Assembly (NCBI GenBank): GCA_022840285.1 | Contig: JALHIE010000039.1 | Coordinates: forward strand, 1-22,105 | Reading direction: 5' to 3' | From: Porphyromonadaceae bacterium | Lineage (GTDB): Bacteria > Bacteroidota > Bacteroidia > Bacteroidales > Dysgonomonadaceae | Length of the DNA: 22,105 bases | Shown here: piece by piece, positions 1 through 7,091 of the stretch | Numbering within the stretch: the first letter of the stretch is position 1 | Layout: the number at the start of each line of letters is the position of its first letter | Translations under genes and position numbers: made by a program | Notes under the pieces: model-generated | Database searches by the model: none | What the model was told of the DNA's origin: nothing | Seen by the model: only the letters and a program-made list of their open reading frames with translations

Positions 1-990
1 ACTGGAAAATCCGTGGGTGTGTCGGTTGCCAACATAGAGGATCCCTTAAGAAACAATACTTCCGTCACCCTTACACGGGTAGCGGCAAAAATAAGCCTGC
101 AATTCAAGAAAGCCGATGAAAACGACAATGTGAAGATCACCAAAATATCGCTTTTGAGCAACACCGGTAAGACCACACTTTTTCCCGTGCCCCCGGCAAC
201 AGCGGTTTCTCCGCAATCGTACTGGAACTTTACAACGACACTGAACAATCCGCTGGAATTGCAGACTGCGTTAAGCCCTGTCAATGAAATAGGCGACATC
301 TACGTTTATGAAAACATTACGGAAGGTGTTAAAACAAATGCCACACAATTGGAAGTGGAAGCATTATTCAACGATGTGATCACCACCTACCGGGTGTATA
401 TCAACGAAAACATTACAGCTCCCGGAACGGGTACACCCGGAGAGCCCGGATCATCAACCGTTGATGGGGACGGGGCTGATCACTTGTACTCCATCAAACG
501 GAACCATCATTATATACTGAACGGAACCATCGTGAATTTGGGCGAATACAGCAGCCTGCTGCTTAACACCGAAGTATTGCCGTGGAACCTGGTGCAAAGC
601 GAATTTAATTATAAGAAAGTGGACGCAGTTTTTCAGGTGGCACCCAAGCCTCCGATAGGCAGCCCGATGAAAATCACATCGCCCACCGCAAACATTAATC
701 TGAATTTCAAAATTACCGCACCCGCGGGCGGAGTATGGTCTGCATCGCTTACGAATATCAATGATTTTACGCTGATAAAAGACGCCACAACGAACGCTTA
801 CACATGGGGTACCATCGGTGGAGGCTCAGGGAGTTGGCCGGATATCAGAATTGCTTTAAGGCCCGGTGTAACCGTATCTCCGGGAGCTTCCACCGAAGTG
901 ATCGTACGGGTAAACGGGGTGGAAATAGATTTCGACAAAAGCGGGGCCACCGGGCCGGGAAACCGACTGAAAGTTATCTATCAACCGTAA
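1..990 (+). CDS. Fimbrillin-family surface protein, 5' end outside window
   Basis: The reading frame is open from base 1 (first codons read T-G-K-S), so the GTG at 13 is only an internal codon and the true start lies upstream. About 329 residues are visible. Seen: an RVAAKI motif near visible residue 26, a Y-x-I-K-R-N-H-H-Y-I-L segment, and a PWN motif near residue 194. These resemble the core of Bacteroidales fimbrillin/FimB/Mfa-type beta-sandwich proteins. A second beta-rich domain of about 120 residues follows, ending in RLKVIYQP. Known of the family: such proteins are exported as lipoproteins and assemble into or anchor surface fimbriae. The signal peptide and lipobox would lie outside the window, so export is inferred. 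The next fimbrial gene starts 20 bp downstream, which suggests one operon. Whether this is a stalk, anchor or tip subunit cannot be told from the sequence. Confidence 0.72.
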   Translation, partial: TGKSVGVSVANIEDPLRNNTSVTLTRVAAKISLQFKKADENDNVKITKISLLSNTGKTTLFPVPPATAVSPQSYWNFTTTLNNPLELQTALSPVNEIGDIYVYENITEGVKTNATQLEVEALFNDVITTYRVYINENITAPGTGTPGEPGSSTVDGDGADHLYSIKRNHHYILNGTIVNLGEYSSLLLNTEVLPWNLVQSEFNYKKVDAVFQVAPKPPIGSPMKITSPTANINLNFKITAPAGGVWSASLTNINDFTLIKDATTNAYTWGTIGGGSGSWPDIRIALRPGVTVSPGASTEVIVRVNGVEIDFDKSGATGPGNRLKVIYQP

Positions 991-993
991 AAT

Positions 994-1000
994 AAGGAGG
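994..1000 (+). promoter_or_regulatory. Strong Shine-Dalgarno (AAGGAGG) before the 677-residue fimbrial lipoprotein
   Basis: AAGGAGG ends 10 bp before the ATG at 1011 and begins just after the stop of the preceding gene. It supports the 1011 start. It is notable because Bacteroidota usually rely little on Shine-Dalgarno pairing, and I saw no comparable motif before the other fimbrial genes here. Confidence 0.55.
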
Positions 1001-1010
1001 AAACAGCTGT

Positions 1011-3044
1011 ATGAAAAAAATAAATAAAATAAGTTTTGCGGTTATTCTTGCTTTCATTTTGGCGGGATTATACTCTTGCATGGGTGACGATTATTGCGAC
1101 TGCGACAACATCGGCACACCCGAAAGCCTTACCATGAGCTTCTCCCTGTCGTCGTCGAACAAACTGCGCGCAACCCGCGCCCTGCCTACCGAACCGGGCG
1201 ACCACGACGGAAGTTTTAACGAAAACATCGTGAACACCCTCGACCTCTTTTTTTACCAGGACGGAGTACTGAAACATCATGTCCCCAACAACCGGTTGAT
1301 AATAGCCGAGGCAGACCCGGCAGACCCGATAAAGAAAAACATAACCGTTCCCGTTACAACCGGCTTGCAGACGCTGATTGATGCCGCCAATCCCGTGTAC
1401 GATGTCTACGTGGTGGCAAACAATACGGCAGACCTGAGCACGATAACCGTGGGCAGCAACCTGGCAACCTTGCAAAACCTGCTCTTTACCACCGCCGATT
1501 TTGAGGGCAAAGGAGGTTATCAACCGCAAACGTCGTTTGTGATGGACGGTATGCTGTCCGGGAAAAATATAAAAACAACGCCCGACATGGGAAAGACGGA
1601 GTTAAAACGCGCCGCATCAAAAGTGCGCATCCGCATCCTCAAGATCGAAGATACTTCGGGTGAAGGATATGTGTACGATCCGGCTACCATGGACGCACCT
1701 CAAGCGCGCCTGGTGCACTTTACCGATCAATCGGTGCTGTTGGAAAGCGGAACAGCAGCAACACCTGCCGCGCCAGCCCAATGGAAAGAGACCCCATGGA
1801 GAAACGTGCAAACGGAGGTGGGAGGAATGGTGGGATTGCCGGGCAATACCACCGCTGCCCCATTTTATGCCTATTCCAACGATTGGAATAACGATGCCAC
1901 CCGCGAAACATATATCGAGCTGAAGGTACCTTTCTCAAAAGACGGAATCACGAAAGATTATTTCTATAGGGTGCCGCTTACCCCTTATATGCTGACGACG
2001 CCCGATTCCGAGATAGAACCACACTTGCGCAAGATGGAAAGGGATTTCCTCTACGACATCGCTGTAAAAATCAACTACGTGGGTGTAGCCGATAATCCGC
2101 CGGTAACATTAGAAGGCAATTACACCATTACCGACTGGAGTGAACAGGACATAGTAGCGGAAGTATTCATGTTCCATTACCTGATGGTTACGCCCAACAA
2201 TACGGTAATGCCCAACGTGAACACCCTTACACTGGATTTCCTATCGTCGGTTACGCCGGTGAATTACAAGGATCTGTCGGTTTCCTATACCTATGTGAAT
2301 AACAATACGGGAGCAGAAACAACCGTACCCATAACCAGCGGCGCCCAATATGCGACGGTTACGATCGATAACAATGCGAAAAAAATTACCGTTACCAGCG
2401 CGATTCCGGAAAACTATATTCCCAAAGACATCACCTTCACGGCCTATACCAATCCGTCGGCATCGCTTACCATAGAACAGAAAGTAGTTATCCGGCAGCT
2501 GCCGGCCACCTACTTCACGTCAGAAAGGGGAAACATATCTTATCAATATCCCGATGGCACATTAGGCTCAGGTCTGGTAAACCGCTACATGTATTGCATC
2601 ACTACGCTGGCTCCGGATGTATCCAGCAACTACCGGTGGGGATTTCCTCCGGTGGACGGAAACGGCAATACACTGGATAACGCCATTGTGGCCAACATGA
2701 TCTCACCTAAGTTTATGATGGCCTCACAGTTGGGTGCGACAACCACGATGGGGTACAACAATGCGAAAACCCAATGCCAGAACTATTGGGAGGAAACCAC
2801 CATCAACGGAGTTAAAGTGAGATACGACGACTGGCGGTTACCCACAGAAGCGGAGATCAAATACATAGACGACTTGCAGCGAGTGGGTGGAGTAACCCAA
2901 ATAATGACCGGTAAATACTATTGGGATGCTTATAGTGGAAATGATGCCTACCGGATGAGACAGGACAATAGCCCTCCTTATTATTCGGGAAACGCCACTG
3001 CCACCAATGCCCATGTCCGCTGTATACGCGATGTAAAAGATTAA
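1011..3044 (+). CDS. FimB/Mfa2-like fimbrial lipoprotein with C-terminal DUF1566/FISUMP-like domain
   Basis: This is a 677-residue predicted surface lipoprotein. The N-terminus has two lysines, a hydrophobic stretch and a lipobox-like L-Y-S-C with Cys23 as the lipidation site. It is followed by MGDDYCDCDN, an acidic stretch like the signals that send Bacteroidota lipoproteins to the cell surface. Residues from about 33 to 390 look like the fimbrial anchor/Mfa2-like fold: a threonine/arginine-rich start, then a KRAASKVRIRI core motif near residue 200, then a TITDWSEQD segment. A region of Ig-like beta strands follows. The last ~100 residues contain YDDWRLPTEAE (Trp608), a WDAYSG segment and a terminal VRCIRD, the pattern of DUF1566/FISUMP modules. 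Such C-terminal modules on fimbrial proteins may act as tip or adhesive domains; that is inference. It lies 20 bp after the upstream gene and 24 bp before the next one, so operon membership is likely. Confidence 0.78.
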   Translation: MKKINKISFAVILAFILAGLYSCMGDDYCDCDNIGTPESLTMSFSLSSSNKLRATRALPTEPGDHDGSFNENIVNTLDLFFYQDGVLKHHVPNNRLIIAEADPADPIKKNITVPVTTGLQTLIDAANPVYDVYVVANNTADLSTITVGSNLATLQNLLFTTADFEGKGGYQPQTSFVMDGMLSGKNIKTTPDMGKTELKRAASKVRIRILKIEDTSGEGYVYDPATMDAPQARLVHFTDQSVLLESGTAATPAAPAQWKETPWRNVQTEVGGMVGLPGNTTAAPFYAYSNDWNNDATRETYIELKVPFSKDGITKDYFYRVPLTPYMLTTPDSEIEPHLRKMERDFLYDIAVKINYVGVADNPPVTLEGNYTITDWSEQDIVAEVFMFHYLMVTPNNTVMPNVNTLTLDFLSSVTPVNYKDLSVSYTYVNNNTGAETTVPITSGAQYATVTIDNNAKKITVTSAIPENYIPKDITFTAYTNPSASLTIEQKVVIRQLPATYFTSERGNISYQYPDGTLGSGLVNRYMYCITTLAPDVSSNYRWGFPPVDGNGNTLDNAIVANMISPKFMMASQLGATTTMGYNNAKTQCQNYWEETTINGVKVRYDDWRLPTEAEIKYIDDLQRVGGVTQIMTGKYYWDAYSGNDAYRMRQDNSPPYYSGNATATNAHVRCIRDVKD

Positions 3045-3068
3045 CGAACCGATAAAAGATTTTACGAT

Positions 3069-5531
3069 ATGAAAAAGATAGTCCATAGTTTATTTACGGT
3101 TTTACTGCTTGCCTTTGCAGGTTGCGTGCAAGACAATATCTTGCAGCCCGACCCCCCCACACAGGCGGGCGATGAAGTGGCGGTTCGTTTCTCGGTCAAT
3201 ATCCCGGAGTATAAAACCGTCACCACACGCGCCACCGGCGGGGTAAACGATCTGATTCTCCTAGTATTTGACGAGCAAGGCAAATTTATCTACTCCCGTA
3301 CCGCGACACTCGCCTCCCAAACCGAAACAAGCGGTATCTTCACGGTAATGATGCAGCCCACGACACAAAAACGCACGATTCACTTTATTTCCAATTATGT
3401 TTTTCCCGACAATTTCCACGACCAATCGACAGGAAAAACCGAACAGGAAGTCATAACCGCCCTGGAAAGCAGCCACCTCCTTTTCTGGAACCGTACGGTG
3501 TTGGCAGGCGGCATCAGCGAAACCCCCAACCCGGGGCAATTCAACGGCGGGCAAGCGGTCGAACTGTTACGTAATCAGGCAAAGATAAGCGTAATGAGTA
3601 CGGAACCGAAGTTCGAAATGCAGGGTTTCGCACTCTACAAGGTTCCCGACAAGGGTACGGCTGCTCCTTTCGATGCCTCGGAACAAGCCTTTACCATAGG
3701 GAGTGTAACCCAAGCCGCAGGAGCCGCACTGTCGGGCGAACCGGCTCCCCTGGATTTCACCACAGCCGAAAAATTTTTGTTTGAGCGTGTGCATAAATCC
3801 GCTTCGGACTACACGGCAGTCATCGTCAAAGGGCTTTACAAAGAAACCCCTTCCTCTCCGGGTGAACTTTGTTATTATAAAATAGATTTGCTGGACAAAT
3901 CCCTAACACCGGCCGTGCGTTACGACATAGAACGAAACTACCACTACAAGGTGACCGTGAATAAAGTAAATATGGTGGGTGTAGACGGGATATCGAGCGC
4001 GGTGAACGGTGCCGCAGCCAATAACGTGGTGCTTGACGCCTCGCTGGATAAATTTCCGATGATCTCCGACGGCAAAGAGAAAATGGAAATCGAAAAAACG
4101 GTGGTATTGTTTACGGAACCCGGAAAACCGCTGTCCGTACAAACAAATTACTGGCCCGATATCACCGCCGATCCCGAACATATTGATAACAGCGGCATGA
4201 CGCTTTACGTGGAAGGCGAAACCTCCATTTTCGGGACGCAGCCGGCGGTAAGCGCTTCGGGACTTATCACGGCAACCATTGCCAATACCCTGCCGGTTAC
4301 GCTAGTCGAAGCTTCCATCGTGGTGTCGAAAGGCAATATGTCTCGCAAACTACGCGTAGTGGTCACACCCCCGTTTACTTTCGATCCGAAAATCAACAAT
4401 GCCAATCCAGGAACGGTGGGAGCAGGGCAGGACGCCGTTGCCAACTTGACTTTCACCATTCCCGCAGACTTTCCGGAAGGCCTTTTCCCGTTCGATGTAA
4501 AAATATACACACAGGGTCTGTACTACACCAAATCATCGGGCGCTCCCGATTTGCAAATGAAAGTGGAGAACGGTGTTATCTATTATATCTACACCGCGGC
4601 ATCACCGGGCTTGAAAACGTTGCCCTTTAAGACCAATAACGCCGGTAATGCCGAAACGGTGGTGCTGAAAGCCGACGGATTTACCGACGGACCGGTGGCC
4701 TATAATTCCTCTAAGCGGGAGGGTAGCGTAAACTACGTAAAAAGCGGCGTTTCCACTCCCGTACCTTATGCCGACAGAGACAACCTCTCTTCCACCAATG
4801 GATATATTACCATCAAACAAGGGCAAGACGGACAGTTTATCTGGAATTACACCTCCAATGCCTCGGCAACCGTGGAAGCCGTAAAATGGGAAGGGAACAA
4901 AGGCTACCTTTACCGGGCAACGAATGTAGCCACATCGGCCACGACCATCAACCTCAATTATGTGGGACTGAAACAGGCAACCGGAACCATTACCTACGGC
5001 GCCAACAACCCCGTTCCGGCAGGGACAGTACTTGAAATTACCGCAAACAGGGGGGAGATAAAAGTTACCGAAAACGGAAAATCTCTTTATACACCGTCTG
5101 CCACGTACAACTCCAATGATGCGGTAACCCTACGCTATTACAGAGCGATCGGTATCACCACCAACGGAACGGTTTCCGAAATTTACGAAACGAACACCAC
5201 CGTGGGTAACCTTATCAACGGAACAATAAATATAGGAACAAAATTAAGCGATATCGTCATTGCCGGGACAATACAGTATTACTACACGAGCTGGGGCACT
5301 TCGGAATGGCGTGACGTACCTGTTGACGGAGACGTGACAAAAACAGCCAGCCCCGGTACATTTGACATGACCGGAGGGGGGAGTTACAGATTAACCATAC
5401 CGGCAAATACAGGAGATGCCACCAACATTACAATAAAATATCAATCGGGATCGGGTTGGTCATACTCATCCTGGTCGCAAACCAAAGAATTCGGCGCATT
5501 AAAAACCGATGCCGGATGGCAACTGAATTAG
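3069..5531 (+). CDS. Large fimbrial lipoprotein (FimB/Mfa2- or DUF4906-like)
   Basis: This is an 820-residue predicted lipoprotein. The signal peptide ends in F-A-G-C with Cys19 lipidated, followed by VQDN. The N-terminal ~310 residues look like the fimbrial anchor fold: VAVRFSVNIPEY, then NDLILLVFDEQGKF, LRNQAKISVM near residue 168, and RNYHYKVTVNKV near residue 288. The remaining ~500 residues are beta-rich, with many Thr/Asn/Gly and no enzyme motif that I recognise. They resemble the long C-terminal extensions of DUF4906-type fimbrial proteins, but I am not sure of that assignment. The final ~80 residues are rich in Trp, Tyr and Ser (TSWGTSEWRDV, SGWSYSSWSQTK), as in some carbohydrate-facing surfaces, though function is unknown. 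It is the last gene of the fimbrial group and is followed by a hairpin terminator 22 bp after the stop. Confidence 0.75.
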   Translation: MKKIVHSLFTVLLLAFAGCVQDNILQPDPPTQAGDEVAVRFSVNIPEYKTVTTRATGGVNDLILLVFDEQGKFIYSRTATLASQTETSGIFTVMMQPTTQKRTIHFISNYVFPDNFHDQSTGKTEQEVITALESSHLLFWNRTVLAGGISETPNPGQFNGGQAVELLRNQAKISVMSTEPKFEMQGFALYKVPDKGTAAPFDASEQAFTIGSVTQAAGAALSGEPAPLDFTTAEKFLFERVHKSASDYTAVIVKGLYKETPSSPGELCYYKIDLLDKSLTPAVRYDIERNYHYKVTVNKVNMVGVDGISSAVNGAAANNVVLDASLDKFPMISDGKEKMEIEKTVVLFTEPGKPLSVQTNYWPDITADPEHIDNSGMTLYVEGETSIFGTQPAVSASGLITATIANTLPVTLVEASIVVSKGNMSRKLRVVVTPPFTFDPKINNANPGTVGAGQDAVANLTFTIPADFPEGLFPFDVKIYTQGLYYTKSSGAPDLQMKVENGVIYYIYTAASPGLKTLPFKTNNAGNAETVVLKADGFTDGPVAYNSSKREGSVNYVKSGVSTPVPYADRDNLSSTNGYITIKQGQDGQFIWNYTSNASATVEAVKWEGNKGYLYRATNVATSATTINLNYVGLKQATGTITYGANNPVPAGTVLEITANRGEIKVTENGKSLYTPSATYNSNDAVTLRYYRAIGITTNGTVSEIYETNTTVGNLINGTINIGTKLSDIVIAGTIQYYYTSWGTSEWRDVPVDGDVTKTASPGTFDMTGGGSYRLTIPANTGDATNITIKYQSGSGWSYSSWSQTKEFGALKTDAGWQLN

Positions 5532-5552
5532 ATATCACACTTATTATCCATA

Positions 5553-5586
5553 CGAAAGCGCCCTCTTAAACCGGGCGCCTTCGTTT
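5553..5586 (+). terminator. Intrinsic terminator ending the fimbrial operon
   Basis: CGAAAGCGCCC (5553-5563) pairs with GGGCGCCTTCG (5573-5583), an 11-bp stem with one A-C mismatch and a 9-nt loop. Three T residues follow. The GC-rich core GCGCCC/GGGCGC is perfect. The hairpin sits just after the 820-residue fimbrial gene and only 8 bp before the start codon of the AraC-type regulator. Confidence 0.7.
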
Positions 5587-5594
5587 AACTATTT

Positions 5595-6086
5595 ATGACA
5601 AGGACTATTTTTCCGGAACCTTACGATGTTCCCATACAGGAAGACCCCGAAAACAACTTCTACAACGGTGTCGCGCAATGTGTGCTTCATTTCAGCAACG
5701 GTAAGTACAAAGTTATCACAAACGAAAACCCGAATGATCTGCTTGCAGTGAACGTGGTAAGCTACAATAAGACCGAACAGGGATTTGTGGAACTGGTATT
5801 GAAACACTACAAGGAGGCCACGTCACTTGACGACCTGGCAATCCGGTGTGATTACAAATCTACCAAAACATTCACGCGCCATTTCAAGCAAAAATTCAAC
5901 ACCACTCCCAAACAATGGCAGTTGTCAATCCGAAAGAATGAAGTCATCGATTACTTGGAGAATACCGATTACCCGTTAAAAAAAATTGCATCCCTTTTGG
6001 GTTTTTCCAATGTATCACACCTGCGCGATTTCTGTCTCAAAAAAATCGGCTTGCCGCCCGAGAAAATAAGAAAACTTGATAAATGA
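5595..6086 (+). CDS. Small AraC-type DNA-binding regulator
   Basis: This is a 163-residue predicted transcription factor. The C-terminal ~90 residues carry the two helix-turn-helix units of AraC/XylS proteins. The first is SLDDLAIRCDY...FTRHFKQKFNTTPKQWQ (from about residue 77). The second is YPLKKIASLLGFSNVSHLRDF (from about residue 125), followed by KKIGLPPEKIR. The N-terminal ~70 residues match no sensor domain that I recognise. The protein is much shorter than classical AraC members of about 290 residues and has no receiver or cupin domain. The start is the only Met codon in the frame. It lies on the same strand 63 bp after the fimbrial genes, with a terminator between them, so it may control the fimbrial locus; this is inferred from position only. 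No promoter of its own was seen, and readthrough from the fimbrial operon is possible. Confidence 0.82.
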   Translation: MTRTIFPEPYDVPIQEDPENNFYNGVAQCVLHFSNGKYKVITNENPNDLLAVNVVSYNKTEQGFVELVLKHYKEATSLDDLAIRCDYKSTKTFTRHFKQKFNTTPKQWQLSIRKNEVIDYLENTDYPLKKIASLLGFSNVSHLRDFCLKKIGLPPEKIRKLDK

Positions 6087-6088
6087 AA

Positions 6089-6126
6089 AGAGCGAACTGT
6101 CCCACACTACAGTTCGCTCTCTGTTT
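6089..6126 (+). terminator. Intrinsic terminator after the AraC-type regulator
   Basis: AGAGCGAACTGT (6089-6100) and ACAGTTCGCTCT (6109-6120) form a perfect 12-bp stem with an 8-nt loop. CTGTTT follows. The stem starts 2 bp after the stop codon at 6084-6086. This is a convincing hairpin. The T tract is short, and the structure could also serve transcripts arriving from the minus strand. Confidence 0.8.
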
Positions 6127-6575
6127 AAATTTCGGCTAAAAACTGTTTCCTCTAATTCAACTACGGGGAAATACTGTCTTTATAAATATCTCAAAATATT
6201 AGACCAAAAGTTAGTTAAAAATATAGTTTCGAGTCATGTAGCATAGTTGTTGATTCAATAAGTTCTTTGTTAAATTTATTATTCAATTTTCTGTTCGGTT
6301 TAAACCAGACCAGTCAATAAATCGAACGAGTGGTCAAGAAACTGTATATAAAGTGTTTATATGGTTTTTTTCTTGTGCTAGCTTAAAAGAGTTAAAGTAT
6401 ACATTGAGGTTAAACAATGGCTTTGCAATATTCCTTGCCTCAGATCACATTGATCTGGTGTAACTTTTAGCGTCTTCGAAGCGTTCCATTTAAGAATAGT
6501 TACGGTATTAGTATTTCAATCTTTTTCTTCAGAAAAATAGAAAACCGGTATTCTTTTAAGGATTATGAATGAAAT
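6127..6575. other. AT-rich gap between convergent genes, no gene recognised
   Basis: I find no convincing coding frame on either strand. The only structures noticed are three. One is a 7-bp perfect hairpin, CAGATCA-CAT-TGATCTG (6441-6457). The second is TTTTTCT-TC-AGAAAAA (6522-6537). The third is an imperfect palindrome, AGAAAACCGGTATTCT (6539-6554). The latter two lie 22-54 bp past the stop of the minus-strand HTCS fragment and could contribute to its 3' end. The gap is long for two convergent genes. It may hold 3' UTRs, a small RNA or decayed sequence, and I cannot distinguish these. Confidence 0.5.
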
Positions 6576-7091
6576 TTAATTTGATAGGTGGGGCATGCGC
6601 TGATATTTGGAAGGGGTGATTCCAAATTCCTTTTTAAATGTTCTCGAGAAATAGGCGAAATCGTTGAATCCGCAGTCCATCGCAATTTCTCCGATAGGTT
6701 TCTGGGAAGTGGTCAGGAGTTTTTTTGCCCGGTTCAGACGCACCTTCAGGATGTAATTTGTGGCATTCAATCCCGATATGGACTTGATTTTCCGATTAAG
6801 CTGAGAAGGACTCACACACATTTCTGAGGCCAGTCCCTGTGGAAAATAATCGATATTTTTCATCTCCCGGTAAATAACATCGGTAACCTTTTGCAAAAAT
6901 TCGAAATTGGAATCGTTTGTCAGTTCAGGTGAGGCGTTTTGACTGTCTAAAACAACCTGGCCGTATTTTTCCCTTAATTCTTTCCTGCTTTTTAAGAGTT
7001 GGTTGATTTTCGCTTTCAGCTCTTCCTCAATGAACGGTTTAGTCATATAGGCATCTCCTGTCTTCGGAAGATGTTTTGGCCGTAAGCACAA
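6576..7091 (-). CDS. Interrupted HTCS, 3' fragment: end of receiver domain plus AraC DNA-binding domain
   Basis: This frame carries the end of a response-regulator receiver (GDAYMTKPF, including the conserved Lys of the KPF motif). A linker follows (LKAKINQLLKSRKELREKYG), then an AraC-type HTH domain (LASEMCVSPSQLNRKI; IGEIAMDCGFNDFAYFSRTF; FGITPSKYQR). It is the natural C-terminus of the sensor kinase read in the adjacent frame upstream, with which it overlaps (7039-7091). The listed upstream end at 7091 is a TTG codon. The first ATG in the frame is at 7046, immediately after the break, so a free-standing product would begin MTKPF and lack a receiver. It is probably not an independent gene but the out-of-frame tail of a broken ~970-residue hybrid two-component regulator. 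If translated on its own, it would give an AraC domain without phosphorylation control. Confidence 0.75.
   Translation of the reverse strand: MCLRPKHLPKTGDAYMTKPFIEEELKAKINQLLKSRKELREKYGQVVLDSQNASPELTNDSNFEFLQKVTDVIYREMKNIDYFPQGLASEMCVSPSQLNRKIKSISGLNATNYILKVRLNRAKKLLTTSQKPIGEIAMDCGFNDFAYFSRTFKKEFGITPSKYQRMPHLSN

Noticed and set aside
6539..6554. AGAAAACCGGTATTCT as an operator
   Set aside because: It is imperfectly symmetrical and lies downstream of two convergent genes, where no promoter is expected. Kept only as a note in the gap entry.
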